Below are positions 37,495-48,699 of a DNA stretch of 64,000 bases, piece after piece. The DNA lies in assembly GCA_009103225.1 (NCBI GenBank), contig RHPI01002533.1, positions 1,493,186 through 1,557,185 on the forward strand. The letters run 5' to 3'. Every line of letters begins with the position of its first letter. Within the stretch, counting starts at the first letter, position 1. Made by a program: the position numbers and the translations under genes. The DNA comes from Chlorokybus atmophyticus. Its lineage: Eukaryota > Streptophyta > Chlorokybophyceae > Chlorokybales > Chlorokybaceae. Under the pieces are notes generated by a model. That model worked only from the letters and a program-made list of their open reading frames with translations. It ran no database searches and had not been told where the DNA came from.

Positions 37495-38104
37495 CCTCAA
37501 CTACAGCGACTCCGCCGCCACCGCCGCAAATTCGTTGCTGCCAGTATTTTTACCATTCTCGCATGCTTTTTCCAGAGGCTGGAGGTCACAACGGTTATAT
37601 CAGTAATGTCTTTGACATCCACAACCTTAGTCCTTGACATCGAGGCGCTGATCTGGTGTCGAGTTTAAATGTTTGAAAGTCGGTTTCGCGCGGCGGTTTT
37701 GACCGCCAAATTTAAAGCGGCTTCGTGTTTGTGCTGGCGTTATGCCTTGCCTGCTTGCCTGCCACGTGGAGGGCTGGCGCAGCGGCGGCGACGGTGGCGG
37801 CGGGAAGGGCGACGTGATTGATGCTCTTACAGATGTTGCTGTGAAGGCACCGTGAACAGCGTTTAAGCAGATCAGCCAGATCAGCCGGGGTTATGGTGCT
37901 TAGGGGGTTGCCAGCAGCTGATCTCAGCACACTTGAGCATTGGTTTGCTTTGCTGCAGTGAACACTGCAGTAGCGTTTACAAGCTTGGAGCCAATAGACA
38001 AAAACATCTGTGTCACGCTTAATCTATGCGTGAGCTGTAGAGAGCATCAATGACTTTTTGCCAGGTTGTGGAAGCTTAGTGCTGCACTACAGTTGCTCTT
38101 TTGG
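37495..38104. promoter_or_regulatory. Divergent promoter region (FAX-like / coiled-coil gene)
   Basis: About 610 bases separate the two divergent start codons. The sequence is GC-rich near 37770-37810 (GCGGCGGCGACGGTGGCGGC). No TATA box or known element could be assigned with confidence. Confidence 0.35.
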
Positions 38105-40848
38105 ATGGCAATGGTGGTGCAGCTGGCTAGCATGGCGCAGGGCATGGGCGGGCCAATGGGCGACGGCGGCGCGGCTGCGGCGGCTGCGGCGGGGCTATTG
38201 GAGTTCAAGACTCCGGAGTCTTTGTCATCGTCGGCGCAGCGCAGCCACCACCGCCGCACCTGGCAGGAGAGCCTCCTCGGTGACGCCGCTGCCGCCGTCG
38301 CCGACGCCCAGCTGCACGGCAAGCTGTCCGCCGCTGCTGCCTCCCCTAATTTGGGAGATCCACTCTCAAACAAGGTAAAATCAGCTCAGATCAACCTCCT
38401 GAAGCCAAATAGCAGTAAGCATGGTGATCTGCCCAACTGTCCAGCCAGCTGCTTATGCTTCTCAACGCGCGCTTGTAGTTTCCTGTGTATACTGCTTCTA
38501 TTTTGGCGCTGTAACTGTACACACACATTGCAATAATCAACTAGTCCATGCAGACATGTGCGCTGCATGGCAAACTGGAATGGTACAAGAGCTGCTGCAT
38601 GCTCTGGTTGGAGTGCATGGTACAGAGCCTTGGTCACATCGCATTTCACAGAGTACTGCTCTAGGGACTTGGAGCCACAGCCGCAGCATGGTGTCAAGCA
38701 TAAACTCCAGTCAGCCGTTATATATATGCTTGCATGGTGACGGTTGCACGCAATGGCAGAGCCCTGAAGATGTTCGACGAGCGGCATTGGCTGCTGAGGT
38801 TTCGCAGTTGCGAGAAGAGCGTCGCCAGGAGCGGATGCTTAACTCTGAGCTTCGTGCAGAGCTCCGTGCGTGCGAGTCCGCGTATGACAGCGCGCAGCAA
38901 GCTGTTGCCTCAACATCAGCGGCCTTGCGCCAGGTAAGTGGTGCGCATGCAAAAGACATCTGACGAAGATATGCATGACTGGCCAATGACTAGTACTTAT
39001 GTACGTCAGGCCCAAGAGGGCCAGCGCCGTGCCAACATGCATGCACAAGGCCTACGATCAGAAGTCTCGGAGTTGGTTGGATTGATCGAATTGTTACTGG
39101 TGCGTGTAACAGGATATGAACTTGTCACTTCGCATTGCTTGTCTGCAAGGTTTTCTAAAGTGTTAGAGCAGCAGACTGGCAACAACTTTGCACTTGACAT
39201 GTGGCTTGACAGCAAACTTTACGCACACACTGATACCATTCATTTTTCTCACAGGAGCATCAGGGAAGTGTTGGTAGCGCGCAAGCTGTGGCCTCAATGA
39301 GTTCAGCAACACCGGGGACCATGGCGAGGACACACGCCTTGGCAAACCTCGGCAACAGCATACAGGCGTTGACGTTGGGCCCGAGGGTTGCGGACGCGTG
39401 TGCTCAGACGGAAGCACCTGTGTTGACCGCTGATGCATACGCACAAGTTGGAGATGATCTGGCCTCAATCATGCGTGAAGCCCGCATGCAGGTTGATCAA
39501 GCCCAAGCCTACATCGCCGAATTGGAGGTTTGTATTGTTGTGTTTAGTATCTGTAATCCTGCTTGTGTTTGCGTGTATGCTACATAGCGTGTGTCGGTAA
39601 CACTTGTTATGTGTACAGACCCACATTGGGGAGCTGTCGGCGGCTGCCTTCAGCGACTCCAAAAATGCGGCGGCTATGTCGGCAACGTGCTTGCAGCAGC
39701 AGAAGCAGATTCAAGACCTCAATGCAGGAGTGGAGACTGAACGCCAGCGCACGGACAAGTTGAACGAACAGGTCATGAGATTGAAGTTTGAGTTGGAGCA
39801 GCGCTCTGCAGAAGTCACACAGCTGCGCACGGAGCTCGCACAACGCAATGCAGAGGCTGAGAAGCTTCGTGAAGAGGCTACGCGATTCAACGCAGAGACT
39901 GAGCAGCTGCGTGAACAAGCCAATCAACGCAATGTAGAGACTGAGCGCATGCTTGAAGAGGCCATTCGATACAACGCGGAGGCTGAGCGGCTTCGTGAAG
40001 AGGCCATTCAACACACTGCAGAGAGGAATGGTCTCCGTGAAGAGGTTAACCGATGGAGTGCGGAAGCGACACAACTCCGTGCAGAAGCGACACAGCTCCG
40101 TGCTGAAGAAGCAGAACTCCGTGCGGAAGTGGCGCAGAGAAGTGCGGAGAGCAGTCGCCTGCGCGAAGAGGCCAATCACAGCAGTGCGGAGGTGTGCCAT
40201 CTGAGCATGGAGGTTCAGCATCTCAGTGCAAAGGTTAATCAGCTGACCACAGACATTCAGCAACTTCAGCAGCAGGTGATGTCCGCGTGCAATGCAGCAT
40301 CTTATTTGGACGTGTTGGTTTAACATGCAATCATCTCACCATCTTGTTACACACAGAATGACGGCAAGGTCAGTAGCATAGAGGTGCTTGAGATCCGTCT
40401 GCAAGAGGCGCGCTTGCAAGAGGAGAGGGCCGCGGCAGAGCGCATGGAGCTGCAGGCGGCACTGGCTGAGGCGGGTATGATGGTGAGCATGGCGGGCTTT
40501 GCAGCCAAGGCGTACGAAAAGATGCAGGAGATGAGTCCGGTGGCGATGGAGCACCTGTCTTATAGCAGCAATCAGGACACGTCTACGCCGGCCTCGGTTG
40601 TCTCCAACCACCAGGAGGCCGTTGAGGAGCAGCTGCAGAAGTACATGGAGGCCTCGCGCAAGGCAGCGAGCGACCCACAAGGCCTGGCCTTTGCGCAGGA
40701 GCAGCGTGCGCGGCTGCAGCAGCTCCTATTGGCCCAGTCTTCCTCCAGCAGTCACCATCAATCCGGGCTGCCTGCTGGATTCAACAACATTGCAAACCAA
40801 CCGGCCAGTTCTGCAGGCAGCGTGCAGACAGACTTCTCTACTCCATGA
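38105..40848 (+). CDS. Long coiled-coil protein with 14-residue repeats
   Basis: Six exons (38105-38374, 38760-38933, 39010-39099, 39255-39527, 39619-40275, 40357-40848) join in phase to give 651 residues. The N-terminus is Met/Gly/Ala-rich. The rest is almost wholly predicted coiled coil. Exon 5 contains about ten consecutive 14-residue units, for example RNAEAEKLREEATR, FNAETEQLREQANQ, RNVETERMLEEAIR and YNAEAERLREEAIQ. Fourteen residues is two heptads, so each unit is a complete coil module. The C-terminal ~110 residues are Gln/Ser/His-rich and less ordered. No enzymatic or targeting domain was seen. A structural, centrosomal/ciliary or tethering role is plausible, but nothing in the sequence decides it. 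The start is placed at the first ATG of the open frame. Confidence 0.8.
39840..40270 (+). repeat. 42-bp tandem repeat coding for 14-residue coiled-coil units
   Basis: The DNA behind the coiled-coil repeats has a 42-bp period, with GCAGAG(G/A)CTGAG and CTTCGTGAAGAGGC recurring at regular spacing. The opposite strand is also free of stop codons over 39607-40326. Confidence 0.75.
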
Positions 40849-41624
40849 CTGCGACAACCTGTCTGATTTTGCCGGGAACTGAAGGGTGTCAGTATCATGT
40901 AGCAAATGATGGCATTGCTAGTATCCTAACTACCTGGCTGCATAAACACTGGAGCCTCTTGCCTGCAGACCACTGCACAGTTGGTGAGGTTGATGCGGCG
41001 TCATTGGTGGGCTTTGTATAGAGTACAGTCAAACTTATGTGATAATTTTGCACGTTGCTTCAAAATATGCGTGATTTGCAATGTCATGCGATTGCTGTCC
41101 CGTGTGCATACTGTGGCGTCATGTTGCGCGCACATGTTCAGCAAATGAGCATTGCAAAGCCAGCATTCCTTCAGCTTGCAGCTGGCAATGCTAAGAAACA
41201 AGCTGCGTTGTGTGTGGTGTACGAAGAATGCCATGCGGGGTTGCGCGCAGGTTATACTTTGCCAATGCGCTGCGTACACCTGCCACGCAATGCTGTATAC
41301 AGCGAGAGTCTCCTAGCTGAGCCCCTTGTTTTGGTCATGTGGTGCATGCTGAAAGCAGTCGTGTGATGCATGCTTCCGGGTTTCTATGAGAAAATAGCAC
41401 ATGAAGACAATCCGAGACGCATTACAAGCAGCACTCCACCCAACCTTGCTTGCACACGCCGTTGCTGCCACTACAAGTCGTCGTTTCAAACATAGCTTAC
41501 GAGATGACACCGCAACTTGCTTACAACGACTCATACATGTGTCACTGGTGTTTGTTGGGATTGCGTACTGACTCAGTCACTGTGCAGTGGCTGGCGGAGA
41601 GCTTGACGAAGGTGTGTTGCTGGC
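40849..41624. other. Intergenic, no gene seen
   Basis: About 775 bases between two plus-strand genes. The 41055-41366 open frame contains CAYCGVMLRAHVQQMSIA but has no recognised domain or splice context. Confidence 0.4.
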
Positions 41625-42731
41625 ATGCGCAAGGCGGCGGTTGCGGCGGCGGCTAAGGGCGAGCAGCAACAGCAGCTGCAGGTGCCGGGCTGCATCAAGG
41701 CGGGGGCGGACGGCAGGGTCAGCGTGGCGGTACACGGAAAGCCGGGCGCCAAGCAGGCCGCCGTCACTGGTGAGAAAGCAGTGAAGGGGAGGTGTGAGTT
41801 ACTGCTCGCCTGCGCCGCTGTTGGCTGTGGAGCATGGCTTGAGACTTGGGTGTTAGGCTGCTTGGTTTTGTCGGCTTTTCAACGATGACAGTTGTAACCA
41901 GTTCAGGCTTTTCGCCCTCAGTGTGCTGTTGAGTTGTCAGCTCATGCAATGCAGACTGTTTAACACTTTTGGCTGGCATGCTTCTGCAACGCGGACCAGT
42001 TGCCAAAGTCGCATGCATGTAAAGAGCGAACTATAGCGTGTTTGTTTGCTTACACGCGCACTCGCTCGTGCACACGCACACGCTGTGCTTGTGTATGTGT
42101 GTGTGCTTTGCATGCTTGCAAGTCGCTATTCGCTTCCTTGACTGAGCAGTCAGTTGCACTTGCCTAATCAGGCATCTATCATTCTTGCCACAAGCTGTCA
42201 AGGGTGTCGTGATGGCATACACGCAAAATGCATGGTTCTGTTCATGTCTAGCTGATTTTGGTGCTTTCTCGATTCTCATGCACATACAAACCACACAGAC
42301 ATAAGTCCCGAGGCCGTTGGCGTGCAGATTGATGCGCCTGCGCGGGAAGGTGAGGCCAACAGCGCTCTTCTGGAGTTTATTGCACAGGTCAGACCAACAT
42401 AGAACGGTGTGAAAGTAAAGGATAAGGTTCACTGACTGAAAATGAAAATCAAAATGTCCAGCATGCGCATAAGCTAGCCTTTGGCTACACGCACTTTGTT
42501 CTTAGTGTCTGTTTTGTGCATGGACTCTTGACAGTCACCTCATTGCATTCTCTTGCTATCACTGCTCTCGTTCGGTCATAAACAGCCAACACAAGTCCAC
42601 AACAGACTGTTGGAGTGCGTAAGCGGGAAGTCTCGCTGGCTGCCGGGTTCAAATCCAGGATAAAAACGGTCGTCATCGAAGGCGTCAGTGTAGAGTTGGT
42701 TTATGAGCGGCTGAAGCAGAAGACTGTGTAA
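41625..42731 (+). CDS. DUF167 (UPF0235/YggU-like) protein
   Basis: Three exons (41625-41769, 42299-42387, 42606-42731) give 119 residues in phase. The fold pattern is that of the DUF167 family: [20 protein letters not shown], then [20 protein letters not shown] with FIAQ, then [20 protein letters not shown] and VVIEGVS. The hallmark [17 protein letters not shown] (usually A-x-P-x-(D/E)-G-x-A-N-x-x-L) is intact. Members are small alpha/beta proteins with no established biochemical role, often in eukaryotes as the single-domain protein represented by human C15orf40. The N-terminus is short and Ala/Lys-rich. SMUG1 follows 218 bp downstream on the same strand. Confidence 0.85.
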
Positions 42732-42948
42732 GACTGATAAGAAGATCGGAGGGCAACCCATTGACGTGTTCATGCCACGCATCTGTTGTGCCTTTTGGGC
42801 ATGCTAGTGGCATCACAAGTCCTCACCTTGTCAAGGTGATTTGATTGATTCAATCTTGCAAGGGTGGTAGAACTACTTCGTTGTTGTCATCATGGATTGC
42901 TGATGTTGTGTTAGGCTTCCGCGAGGCATAAGCAACAGAACAGGCTGC

Positions 42949-45312
42949 ATGAAGCGGCTTCGTTCCGCGTCCAGCGAGGCCCCGAAAGGCGCGGCCGATT
43001 TGGACGCGTTCAAGTGCGAAGCGGCAGCCAGCAACAGCAGCAGACGCCTCCGCAGCCGCACCAACAGTGTAAGTTGCACTGTTGTTGATGTGCACGTAGT
43101 AGTCGATTACTTGCACCTACTTGGTCTTACTCACAGATGGGCTGATTGTGTACTGCTTGGTTTCAGGCTGAAGTTGTGACAACAGTGGCAGTGGCAACAG
43201 CAAAGACTCGTGCGACCAGAACTAAGAAAGCTCCTTCTAATGGAATACAACTCACAAGAGAACGAGAAGTTGGCCCAAATCGGGATGGTGCAGCGAGCAG
43301 TAGTATACTTGCTGGTCCCTCCATGCAGCAAGCAGAAAGGGCGGAGGCGGTGCTGGCTGCAACAGCCGAGCTCTGTGATGAGCTGTCGCGCATGCGGTTC
43401 AAGCCGCCCGTCACGCACGTGTACGTGGTTGCTTACATACCAGTTGCATACAAGTTGTGTGTCCACACCCGCTTGCAGATGCACACTCACATACCTGCCA
43501 GCCCACATGCAACATGCTCGCATGTGTGTGACGCACATATAGACAGACCTGTCTCTATGTGCTTGTGTGCAAGAATATATGCGGCGCATGTGTGCTTGCG
43601 AGGGTAAACTGCGTGTTTGAGCATACATCTCATACTTCACGTCTGGTGCAGTCAGCCATTTTCCCACAATTTGTTCTGCACATGCTGATGCTACCGATTT
43701 CGACAGTTACAACCCGCTGATGTATGCACGGGAGCCGTTTGAAGCGTATGTGAGGCGCTATGGTGAGTCTCGTGAAATTTGTCTTTGCGCGTGGTTGTGA
43801 GGTTGACAATGAACCCAACAACATTTACAAACCTGATGTGTTAACAGTTTACCGCCAGGTGGAAGGCCGATTGAAGCGATGCTGGTTGGCATGAATCCGG
43901 GACCGTACGGCATGGTACAGGTATCTACAGTTCGGGTACATGCGCACACACGCATGTGCGCACGCGCGCACGCTTGCCAGCATGCGCATACGTGTAATCC
44001 ATGCCTGCATGTGTTGGTGTGTATGCATGTGAACTTGTGACATCATTCTTGGAGCTAACATGAATTGCCAGCACAGTTGTTGGTTTGGTATCACAACATG
44101 CGGTACCACATGCCGAGTTTAACATGGTCATGCATGGTGTTTAAACCATACAATGACATTGTTTGAATACCATATCAGTTACACAGAGACATAACCATTC
44201 AATATCATCAGTGCCACCCGACTGTTTGACAATGCTTTTGCACCAGACAGGTGTCCCATTTGGAATGGTAGCCTCCGTGACGGGATGGATGGGCATCACT
44301 GGCCAAGTACGCTCCAATGACATATGTTATATTGAACGTCACGAACCAGTTGCCTGTTTGGACTCATGAACACAACAGCCACTAGCAGTATCCTCACATC
44401 ATGGCAGCAGGTGGGCAAGCCAGAGAAGATGAATCCGCAGCGACCTGTACAGGGCTTTGAATGCAAGCGGGTTGAGGTAGGATGTCTGTGTTTTGTGTTA
44501 AATTGTGTTATGCGCATTGAGGATTGTTGCTTGTTTATGTGTATGTGCTTGTGTGCTCTTCACGGTTGTGCCTGCTTTTGCTGCTCAGCACTTTGGATGC
44601 TCTATCAGGTGAGCGGTCAGAGGCTGTATGGATGGGCTGAAAGGCGTTTTGGCACTGCTGATAGATTCTTCGACCGCTTTTGGGTTTACAATTACTGCCC
44701 ACTCGCTTTCATGGAGACGTCCGGAAAGTACGCAATACCAATGTTGCGTGCGTCATGAATGTGTATGAATGTGTATGAATATGCTAATGATGTAGTGTTG
44801 TACCCCACAGGAACCGTACGCCGGATAAGCTGCCCGCAAATGAGCGGGAGCCTTTGATAGAGGCTTGCGACAAGGCATTGGGGCGCATCATATCCATCAT
44901 CAGGCCGCGTTTGGTCATTGGCATTGGTGAGCTTTGTACATTGGTCTCTTTTCCTTACTGGTTTGCATGTCAAAAGTGCTCATCAGCACAATGCCCATCA
45001 AACAACGCAACATGTATTTAGTAACGTGTACCCTTTGGTGGTATGACACACGCACACTTTGCAAACGCGAACTTGTGTTCCGGGAGTAGCATACCCAAGG
45101 ATGGTTGCATGTTCGCATGCATATGTTATGCATGTCAAGATGGTGTGATATGTCGTTCAGGCAAGTACGCAGCAACTTGCGCGAAGCGATGTGCTCCTAA
45201 AGGCGTGGATGTGCGCGATATCCTGCATCCAAGTCCCGCATCTCCCGCAGCCAACAACTGGGCGGCGGTGGTGGATAAGCAATTTGCAGACATGAATATG
45301 ATATTACCATGA
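42949..45312 (+). CDS. SMUG1: Single-strand-selective uracil-DNA glycosylase (SMUG1-type)
   Basis: Nine exons (42949-43068, 43167-43420, 43707-43762, 43859-43920, 44247-44306, 44411-44476, 44609-44727, 44811-44926, 45161-45312) join in phase to give 334 residues. The ~120-residue N-terminal extension is basic and Ala/Ser-rich (a likely nuclear signal, KRLRS and TRATRTKKAP). The family-3 UDG core starts FKPPVTHVYNPLMYAREPFE. Motif 1 is GMNPGPYGMVQTGVPFG (N156 is the expected water-positioning Asn), then GWMGITGQVGKPEKMNPQRP and GFECKRVEVSGQRLYGW. Motif 2 is HPSPASPAANNW (H307). The enzyme removes uracil and oxidised pyrimidines such as hydroxymethyluracil in base-excision repair. Both catalytic motifs are intact, so it should be active. 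The length exceeds vertebrate SMUG1 (about 270) because of the N-terminus. Confidence 0.92.
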
Positions 45313-45774
45313 CTGATTGAAGGTCTTGGTTGTGCGCTGAAGTCTCGCTTCTTAAGGACCAACCCGTCTAGGTGTTATTTTGTTGTTGTATCGTGTCCGG
45401 ACGTCGCGATCAAGGGAGTGAATACGTAGGCAGTTGCCTCAATCGCTTTCTTGCCTCTACAGCATAACAGTATAAGTGCGATGTATACCTGTGATAGTCA
45501 AACAGGCTTTGTCACAAAGGCTTCATGGATGTCCTCGAGCTTGTTGCCGATACCTGTCAGCACTAAGACTGTGCACAGGCCAGCGCATTCAGTACCCTCT
45601 GATTAGGAGAGTACTTGCCAATCCTAGGACGCACATCGATAGGTGTTGGGATGCATGTGCCGGTCATGTTGGCACCAACAATGAAAAGGGTATGTATCAC
45701 GTTACTGCCATGATGAAGGCTCCAACTGTCTCGTTGTTAAGAAACAACAGCAGTTGAGGAAATACAATATGTTG

Positions 45775-46010
45775 GGCTGGGGCGGGGCTAAGCAGTTGTC
45801 GTCAGCGTCGTCAAGACGTCGTCGTGCATGCTGCCGCCTACTTTGCCTGGGGCTAACCTCTCCCTCTGTCTGCCTCCTCCACTCCGTAAGGGGTTCCCAC
45901 GCTTGTTATCTCCATGCCCTTGCACCCACACCCACCCTGTTGCCTGAGGGTTGCTAGGTCCTAGCGTTAAACTCTATCTTGGCCCCCACTTGCTTGCTTG
46001 TTGTTGGCTT
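45775..46010 (+). repeat. Penelope-like tail-related repeat
   Basis: GGGCTGGGGCGGGGCTAAGC at 45775, the GTCGTCAGCGTCGTCAAGAC run, GGGGCTAACCTCTCCCTCTG, and GGTCCTAGCGTTAAACTCTA followed by TCTTGGCCCCC reproduce the motif order of the tails at 12.2, 16.4, 17.1 and 20.4 kb. It has no adjoining reverse-transcriptase sequence, as expected of a heavily 5'-truncated insertion. Confidence 0.5.
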
Positions 46011-47150
46011 GTTGTTATCTTATTGTTATTTACGGTTGCATTTGCATTGTAATCACTTCTTCAGCTTGCTTTTCCGCAACTCTTGTGTGTTAAGTTGTGT
46101 TGCTTATCATGGCGATGAACTGAAGCATGAAGCATGACAGGTTGTGACATATGTTGTTTATTGCCCCTGAATGCTTGAGTTGTTCTCTTTGAACTGTTTT
46201 GCACGGTTAACAAATGTTAACCATGACAGTGTTCCACCATGGCCCTCAACCACTTGTTCGCAATTTTACGAACATACATGTAGTGCAGTCTTTCTTTCTT
46301 GTTTACAATGTCAAAAGGCCTCCTACCGAGCTTGTTCTGGACGTAGCAGCCAAAGATCTCATCTCTGTCTTGGCTCATTAACATTGTTGTTTATCGCCAC
46401 TCGTATGCTTCCTTTACTGGTAACTCTTGTCTGCTGCATTTAAGCGACAATTTATCTCATGTGGCCTCAGGTCAAGCCCTCCACATGGATAACATAAATA
46501 CATAAAATATCTCATGCATTGTTATATAAAGGTCAGGCTCAATTATTACAACTACATGTTGATATGTATAGAACAAGCAGTAGAAACCTTATCTTATAAC
46601 CTTTTACCTATACGGCCTGCGAGAATACCGTTAAGACTTAACTGCGGAATGCCGTTAAAAGAGGCATCCAATACTGGCCTTCCACTCGCCTTGGCTATTG
46701 TTTCCTACAAAGTGCATGTGTGCAGCAATGTGTGTTGCACAGTGGCTGGTTGGTATTCTTATTTAATGCTAGAACTGCCGATTGCGATTGTATGCGGTTA
46801 TGTGTTTGCATGCAAGGCATCGTTCATAAAATGTATATATACCTTATACAACAGACTGTAAAGCGGCAACACAATCCACCATCTCATGTAAGCTTGAGAA
46901 TATGGAACGGATTATAAATATCATATAGTATGTTTTTTATGACAGATCCAAAACAGCACACATAATGGGTTCCATGCATGTGTTCTAGCGGCCCCTGATT
47001 GTTGTTAATCATTTGACAGTGCTCCAATGGCTAACATTGGTGTTTATGTCAAGTGCTCTTCATACGCATGCCACACAACTTCGTGCGCAGCGTGTAATAC
47101 TGAGCGCCATACACATTGGGCCTTGAGCTCACATATGAGGATTCTTTTTA
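46011..47150. other. Intergenic, no gene seen
   Basis: About 1.1 kb with short open frames only. 46514-46861 reads as hydrophobic and Cys-rich low-complexity protein with no recognisable domain; treated as non-coding. Confidence 0.45.
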
Positions 47151-47151
47151 C

Positions 47152-47545
47152 TTCGTCTTTTTCACGTTTAAGTCTCACATTCCGTGCTTGTATAAAATGG
47201 CCTAAAACGGCTTGATTGGGTTCAAGGGTTGTCGTAATTATATTTCAAACGAAATGTACGTGTCTCTACGGTGATTGGGTCTCACATCTCGTGGGACTCC
47301 TTCTATACACAAGCAAAAATGGCCTTGAATGGCTTAATTGAAGCTAGGGTCCAAGGGTTTTGTACTTATTTTTGACACGAAAGGTATGTGTCTCTCTCTA
47401 CTTTGTCTTTTTCATGTTCAAGACTCACATCTAGTGGGACTGCGTTTATATAAGCTAAAATGGCCTAGCATGGCCTAATTAAAGCTTGGCTTCAAGGGTT
47501 GTCGTATTTATATTTCAGACGAAATGTACCTGTCTCTATATATAT
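47152..47545 (+). repeat. Degenerate minisatellite, about three units of 130-140 bp
   Basis: The motif order CTCACAT, GTGGGACT, AAAATGGCC(T/TT), GGCTT(G/A)ATT, CAAGGGTTGTCGTA and GAAA(T/G)GTA(C/T)GTGTCTCT repeats three times, with CAAGGGTT at about 47223, 47353 and 47493. Units differ by substitutions and small indels. The tRNA-Gly gene starts ~45 bp beyond the last unit. Confidence 0.65.
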
Positions 47546-47591
47546 CCCGTAGATGCGGCCGGTTCAGAAGCTGGGCCAAAATGCACACTGT

Positions 47592-47662
47592 TGCGCCGGC
47601 CGGGAATCGAACCCGGGTCTGTACCGTGGCAGGGTACTATTCTACCACTAGACCACCGGCGC
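47592..47662 (-). tRNA. tRNA-Gly (anticodon GCC)
   Basis: 71 bases on the minus strand, GCGCCGGTGGTCTAGTGGTA at the 5' end. The 7-bp acceptor stem (GCGCCGG/CCGGCGC) is perfect. The anticodon loop reads CTGCCAC, so the anticodon is GCC. The T arm is CCCGGGTTCGATTCCCGG, and the discriminator is A. No intron and no encoded CCA. Identical to 52082-52152. Confidence 0.97.
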
Positions 47663-48507
47663 AATTGCTTGTGGTATTGGGGTAAGTTAAAACTCTGTTC
47701 GTAGTTGTAGGCTTCGCAAACAGACAGTAGGGTTAGTGGCTCATATTTTGGACACCTAATAAAGGAAGTTAGGTGATTGATTGGTTATCCGTTCAAGCTG
47801 AAACGTTGTGATAAGATAGTGCACAAGAATACTGTCAGCGTTAGCACATGGCTGCAGGGCGTGTCAGCATCGGCTAAGCTGTAAGAGGCCTTGAACTAGG
47901 GTTTGCCCTTGTGTGTGTAGCGGCCGCGGCTCCAAGTGCTTCCCACGGCCCCAATTCAAATCTTATCAGAGCTCTATTAGGATCAGTTAACGAGACTATA
48001 TAAGATATCTGTATAGCCAGTGGGAACTCAGTTGTTATGTAATTGCTCTTGTTGCGTCAGCTATGCTCTGTCTCGATGCATGAGTTGCATGCTGGTATGT
48101 GACCATCCCCGCGGGCGTCTCATGTGCATGGCTGTGGGCAGCAGTGTTATGTGTGCTGTCCGAAAATGCGCAATATGGCGGAGGGGGGCGGGTAGAGGGA
48201 ATTAAGGAGAGGTGGTGGCAAACAGGAGCGGCGCAGAGTCTTGGAGGAGGCCTGCCGCGGCCGGGTGGTGCGAATGCACCACGGTAACGACACAGCTGAG
48301 CCGGTCACCAGAGGTGCTTTGCAGCCCTTTTTCGAGAAAGGCTATAAAAACTCCAAAGAGTATATGTATATATATATAGTTCTTATATTTTACCCCTACT
48401 GTGTGCTTGCACGTGGTATGCTCGCATGCTTGCTTGCAATACATGTGTCTTAGCTTGCTATCTGCGAGTTAGCGTGCATATGTTCGTGTTTTAGGCTGCC
48501 CGCGGGC

Positions 48508-48690
48508 ATGGCTGTGCATGAAAGCGCATTACGTAATGTTGTGATGCATGTACAGGCGCGTTTGATGAGCTCCCCTGACCTCTTCTATTTGGGTGTAAGG
48601 CAGGATGAGGATGGCTCCGCCCACATTGGCATCCGCTTCGACAACGGGCATGCTTTTAAGATCTACTCGGTCCGGCAGCTAAATAACTGA
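48508..48690 (+). CDS. Possible terminal exon of an unrecognised gene
   Basis: A strong acceptor (GTTCGTGTTTTAG, ending at 48494) leads into a frame that includes the ATG at 48508 and runs 60 residues to a stop. It contains DLFYLGVRQDEDGSAHIGIR and FDNGHAFKIYSVRQL. The composition looks like genuine folded protein, but I do not recognise it. Upstream, 48099-48357 holds Gly-rich open frames that could be earlier exons; none was confirmed. Confidence 0.3.
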   Translation: MAVHESALRNVVMHVQARLMSSPDLFYLGVRQDEDGSAHIGIRFDNGHAFKIYSVRQLNN

Positions 48691-48699
48691 AGTGTTAAG

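Noticed and set aside
39843-40270. A CRISPR-like array because of regular 42-bp spacing
   Set aside because: The period is entirely coding for 14-residue coiled-coil units, with no constant repeat/variable spacer structure, and the genome is eukaryotic.
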